Assembly (NCBI RefSeq): GCF_042432825.1
Contig: NZ_JBHLWN010000124.1
Span: 20,474-84,473 of the forward strand
Reading direction: 5' to 3'
Source of the DNA: Gordoniibacillus chartarius
GTDB taxonomy: Bacteria; Bacillota; Bacilli; Paenibacillales; NBRC-103111
DNA: 64,000 nt
Part shown: piece after piece, positions 61,816 through 64,000 of the stretch
Numbering within the stretch: the stretch's first letter is position 1
Layout of the letters: every line of letters begins with the position of its first letter
Translations under genes and position numbers: made by a program
The notes under the pieces: generated by a model
The model's database searches: none
The model's input: the letters and a program-made list of their open reading frames with translations, nothing else
What the model was told of the DNA's origin: nothing

Positions 61816-62784
61816 ATGACAACCAAAAGCCACGATGACGCGGCAACAGGACTTCCGTTCGATGAAGCCGTACGGTTGTACTTGATGGAATGCAAATTCC
61901 GCAATTTTTCATCTGAAAGCATTCGCAAGTATCGCTACAGTTTAAAAAATTTTCAGGAATGCCTGGAGAGCCATCAATTAGAATGGTCTTCCCTGACACA
62001 GCGAGATTTAACCCATACGATCTTGCCCGATTTGCTCCAACAACTTTCCGTCAGAACCGTCAATTGCATCCTTTGCATTCTCAAGGACTTTTTCAAGTTT
62101 CATGTCGAGGAACAGCGGATTCCGGACAGTATCGCAGCGGATACCAAACTCTTCAAAATCGAACAGCAACTCATTCATACGTTTTCGGATGAGCAGCTTC
62201 AAGCGCTGCTGAGCCAGCCCGACCGTTCCACCTTCACCGGCTATCGCAATTATATCATGATGCTTGTCTTGCTTGACACCGGAATGCGTCTAAAGGAATT
62301 AGCCGGGCTCCGTATCAAAGACGTCGACTTTACGGAACAAATCATCCGCATTCAGATGGGAAAAGGACGCAAGTCAAGAACCGTGCCGATCCAACGAATT
62401 TGCATGAGGCAACTGCAGCTCTACTTGATGGAACGCGGTTCCGAGGCACACGATTTCCTCTGGACGAATTTGGACAATCGGCCTTTTGAAGCAGCCGGGA
62501 TTCGCGCGATGATGGCCAGATATTGCAAAAAAGCCAAGATCGAAGGCATTCAATGTTCCTGCCACACCTTCCGGCACACGATGGCAAAGAAGTACCTGTT
62601 AAATGGAGGCGATATTTTTACCCTGCAGCGCATTTTGGGCCACGCCAAAATCGAAACGACGCGCTATTATGTGGAGTTGTTTTCCCGGGATCTGCAGGAA
62701 CAGCACGAAAAATACAGTCCGGTGGAAAACATGCTCGAGGAGTTTCCTGATTTGATCGATGCTGAGGAGGGTAATCCAAAATGA
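61816..62784 (+). CDS. tyrosine recombinase/integrase (first of pair)
   Basis: The 322-residue XerC/D-type recombinase has an N-terminal SAM-like core-binding domain (PFDEAVRLYLMECKFRNFSS). The catalytic set is Arg in LDTGMRLKELAGL, Lys in MGKGRKSR, HTFRH with His/Arg, LGHAKIETT with the second His, and the nucleophile Tyr in RYYVELF. All residues are intact. The ATG overlaps nothing upstream but its ribosome site lies in a hairpin. It overlaps the next gene by 4 bases. Confidence 0.92.
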   Translation: MTTKSHDDAATGLPFDEAVRLYLMECKFRNFSSESIRKYRYSLKNFQECLESHQLEWSSLTQRDLTHTILPDLLQQLSVRTVNCILCILKDFFKFHVEEQRIPDSIAADTKLFKIEQQLIHTFSDEQLQALLSQPDRSTFTGYRNYIMMLVLLDTGMRLKELAGLRIKDVDFTEQIIRIQMGKGRKSRTVPIQRICMRQLQLYLMERGSEAHDFLWTNLDNRPFEAAGIRAMMARYCKKAKIEGIQCSCHTFRHTMAKKYLLNGGDIFTLQRILGHAKIETTRYYVELFSRDLQEQHEKYSPVENMLEEFPDLIDAEEGNPK

Positions 62785-63755
62785 CTGTGAAACGACGCCA
62801 AAACGTGCTGACAACCGTTGACCATAGCACGATCAAACAGCAAATGAAATGGGAAGATCTCGTCCATGCATTTCTTCGAGATGTAAAGGCCAGAAACCTT
62901 TCGCCGCGTACTTCGGAAAGTTATGAAGAATCTCTGAAACGTTTGAAGCTTGCTTTTGATGAGCAAAAAATTCCCTTGGATGCGTTCAGCATAACCACGC
63001 AGGATATCAAGGAGTATTTTGTTGCCTACATGATTGATCAAGGCAAGTCAAGCAATACAGTCAACAGCCGGATCAAAGCGTGCAAAGCCTTCTTTCATTA
63101 TTTGTATCGCGAAGGATGGATCAAGCAGAATTTGGCGGAAGAGTTGCATACGGTGAAATCGGAAAAGCTGATGCTGCAAACGTTCAACAAAGAACAGGTC
63201 GCCGCGCTGCTAAACCAGACCGAACGAAAAACATTTACCGGCTACCGCGATTATACGATGATGATGGTGATGTTTGAAACGGGGATGCGTATTGGAGAGT
63301 TGATGAACCTGAAGATCGGCGATATTTTGTTCAAAGAACAAGAAATCCGGATTACAAAGGGAAAAGGCGGAAGATCAAGGAGAGTACCGATCCAAAAAAC
63401 ATGCTGTAAAGTGCTTCGCAAATACCTCGACATTCGAGGTGACCTGGAAACCGACGCGCTGTTTGTTAGCATTACCAACAGTCCGCTCGGCTCGCGAACG
63501 ATGCAGGAAAACATGCAGGAGTACGGCAAAAAGGCCGGCATAACGGGCGTTCGGGTTTCCCCGCATACCTTCCGCCATACCATGGCGAAATGTTACATTT
63601 TAAACGGCGGCGACGCATTTACCTTGCAAAAAATCCTTGGACACGCCACGCTGGATATGGTTGAGTACTATCTGGAATTATTCAGTTCAGACATCAAGAA
63701 GCAACATCAAAAATATAGCCCGGTGGAGAATATGAAACTCCCATCTGCCCTATGA
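62781..63755 (+). CDS. tyrosine recombinase/integrase (second of pair)
   Basis: The 324-residue paralogue of the previous gene has MKWEDLVHAFLRDVKARNLS at the core-binding start, then Arg in FETGMRIGELMNL, Lys in KGKGGRSRR, HTFRHTMAK, LGHATLDMV and the Tyr in EYYLELF, so it is catalytically complete. Both proteins end in a related KYSPVENM motif. The ATGA overlap implies coupled translation and probably a recombinase complex. RIT-type mobile elements use three adjacent recombinases; only two are present here. Confidence 0.92.
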   Translation: MTVKRRQNVLTTVDHSTIKQQMKWEDLVHAFLRDVKARNLSPRTSESYEESLKRLKLAFDEQKIPLDAFSITTQDIKEYFVAYMIDQGKSSNTVNSRIKACKAFFHYLYREGWIKQNLAEELHTVKSEKLMLQTFNKEQVAALLNQTERKTFTGYRDYTMMMVMFETGMRIGELMNLKIGDILFKEQEIRITKGKGGRSRRVPIQKTCCKVLRKYLDIRGDLETDALFVSITNSPLGSRTMQENMQEYGKKAGITGVRVSPHTFRHTMAKCYILNGGDAFTLQKILGHATLDMVEYYLELFSSDIKKQHQKYSPVENMKLPSAL

Positions 63756-63849
63756 ACCGTACTATTCGAGCTAAACGGCGACTATTCCCTAACGGTTAGC
63801 TACGATGACCTTCGATGAGTCAACAACTGAAAAGCATTTTTTATGCATT

Positions 63850-63893
63850 GCCCCTTCTGCAGACAGCACGGCGGAAGGGGCTTTCCCTTTTAT
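63850..63893 (+). terminator. terminator after the recombinase pair
   Basis: GCCCCTTC pairs with GAAGGGGC (63874-63881) followed by TTTCCCTTTT. The remaining bases to the window edge hold no gene I can support. Confidence 0.75.
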
Positions 63894-64000
63894 TAGGTTA
63901 TTAGGGAAGCTGCAAAACTTGGATACAAACTTGTTGTAATTATTTAGGGCTTGCTGAACAAGATTCGTTCCATTTACACCCAACGTAAGTCTCTAAACCC

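Larger units (their letters stand above)
61595..64000 (+). mobile_element. tandem tyrosine-recombinase element (right boundary not seen)
   Basis: The left edge is placed where the histidine kinase homology ends (about 61595). It contains two overlapping recombinase genes and a terminator and may run past the window. No terminal repeats or target-site duplication could be identified, so the extent is inferred. Confidence 0.5.

Noticed and set aside
61816..63755. A RIT (recombinase in trio) element
   Set aside because: Only two recombinase genes are present before a terminator; the third is missing within the window.
63789..63983. Minus-strand 64-codon frame at the right edge
   Set aside because: Spans the recombinase terminator, has no convincing ribosome site and no recognisable sequence.
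1..64000. CRISPR arrays, tRNA or rRNA genes
   Set aside because: No regularly spaced repeats, no tRNA cloverleaf with CCA-type end and no rRNA segments were noticed on either strand.

Overview
The window looks like a chromosomal segment of a Paenibacillaceae member (Paenibacillus or a close relative, Bacillales). Evidence is the moderately high GC, strong GGAGG-type ribosome binding sites, frequent GTG starts, Gram-positive lipoprotein and redox gene types (BdbC/BdbD), a TPP riboswitch, an arginyl-tRNA synthetase T-box leader, and several small proteins of the kind common in Paenibacillus. No rRNA, tRNA or CRISPR array was seen. Species cannot be fixed from the sequence alone.

Layout. 0.0-8.5 kb: housekeeping and repair genes, namely a thioesterase, a deoxynucleoside kinase, a minus-strand run with a Mug-type glycosylase and the BdbD/BdbC disulfide pair, an ECF sigma factor coupled to a DinB protein, an M50 protease, and Tag glycosylase coupled to a lone ABC ATPase. 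8.5-12.5 kb: a TPP-riboswitch operon for a thiamine-pyrimidine precursor (ThiY, thiamine-binding DUF77 protein, ThiX, ThiZ, TatD-family hydrolase). 12.5-19.2 kb: DUF3231 protein, patatin-like lipase, unknown proteins, uridine kinase and an M29 aminopeptidase. 19.2-22 kb: a signalling locus of a DUF5317 membrane protein, a 31-residue hydrophobic peptide, a conditional-looking terminator and a membrane GGDEF/HD-GYP protein. 22.2-24.8 kb: proline catabolism. 25-40.9 kb: permease, topoisomerase III, methyltransferases (one fused to MerR and frameshifted), phosphodiesterase/amidase, a MoxR/VWA pair, MsrAB, DUF1835 protein and cobyrinate diamide synthase.

41-56 kb is accessory and worn. It holds a truncated GNAT gene, an ECF sigma gene with an in-frame stop next to a frameshifted anti-sigma gene, an arginyl-tRNA synthetase under a T-box, an intact ECF sigma/DUF4179 pair preceded by a decayed copy of that T-box, a 5'-truncated FAD oxidoreductase, a secreted leucine-rich-repeat protein preceded by a 46-residue peptide with a lasso-peptide-like leader motif, a glutathione peroxidase, HelD, an IS3 remnant and an alpha/beta hydrolase. 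56.9-61.1 kb: two tandem DegV proteins downstream of a polar amino acid ABC transporter. The right end is a tandem tyrosine-recombinase module beside a histidine kinase that survives only as its ATPase domain.

The two most interesting items are the DUF5317 / short hydrophobic peptide / c-di-GMP protein locus (21.9-19.2 kb) and the orphan lasso-leader-like peptide at 52.1-52.3 kb. Both peptide genes are very short and easily missed by gene callers.
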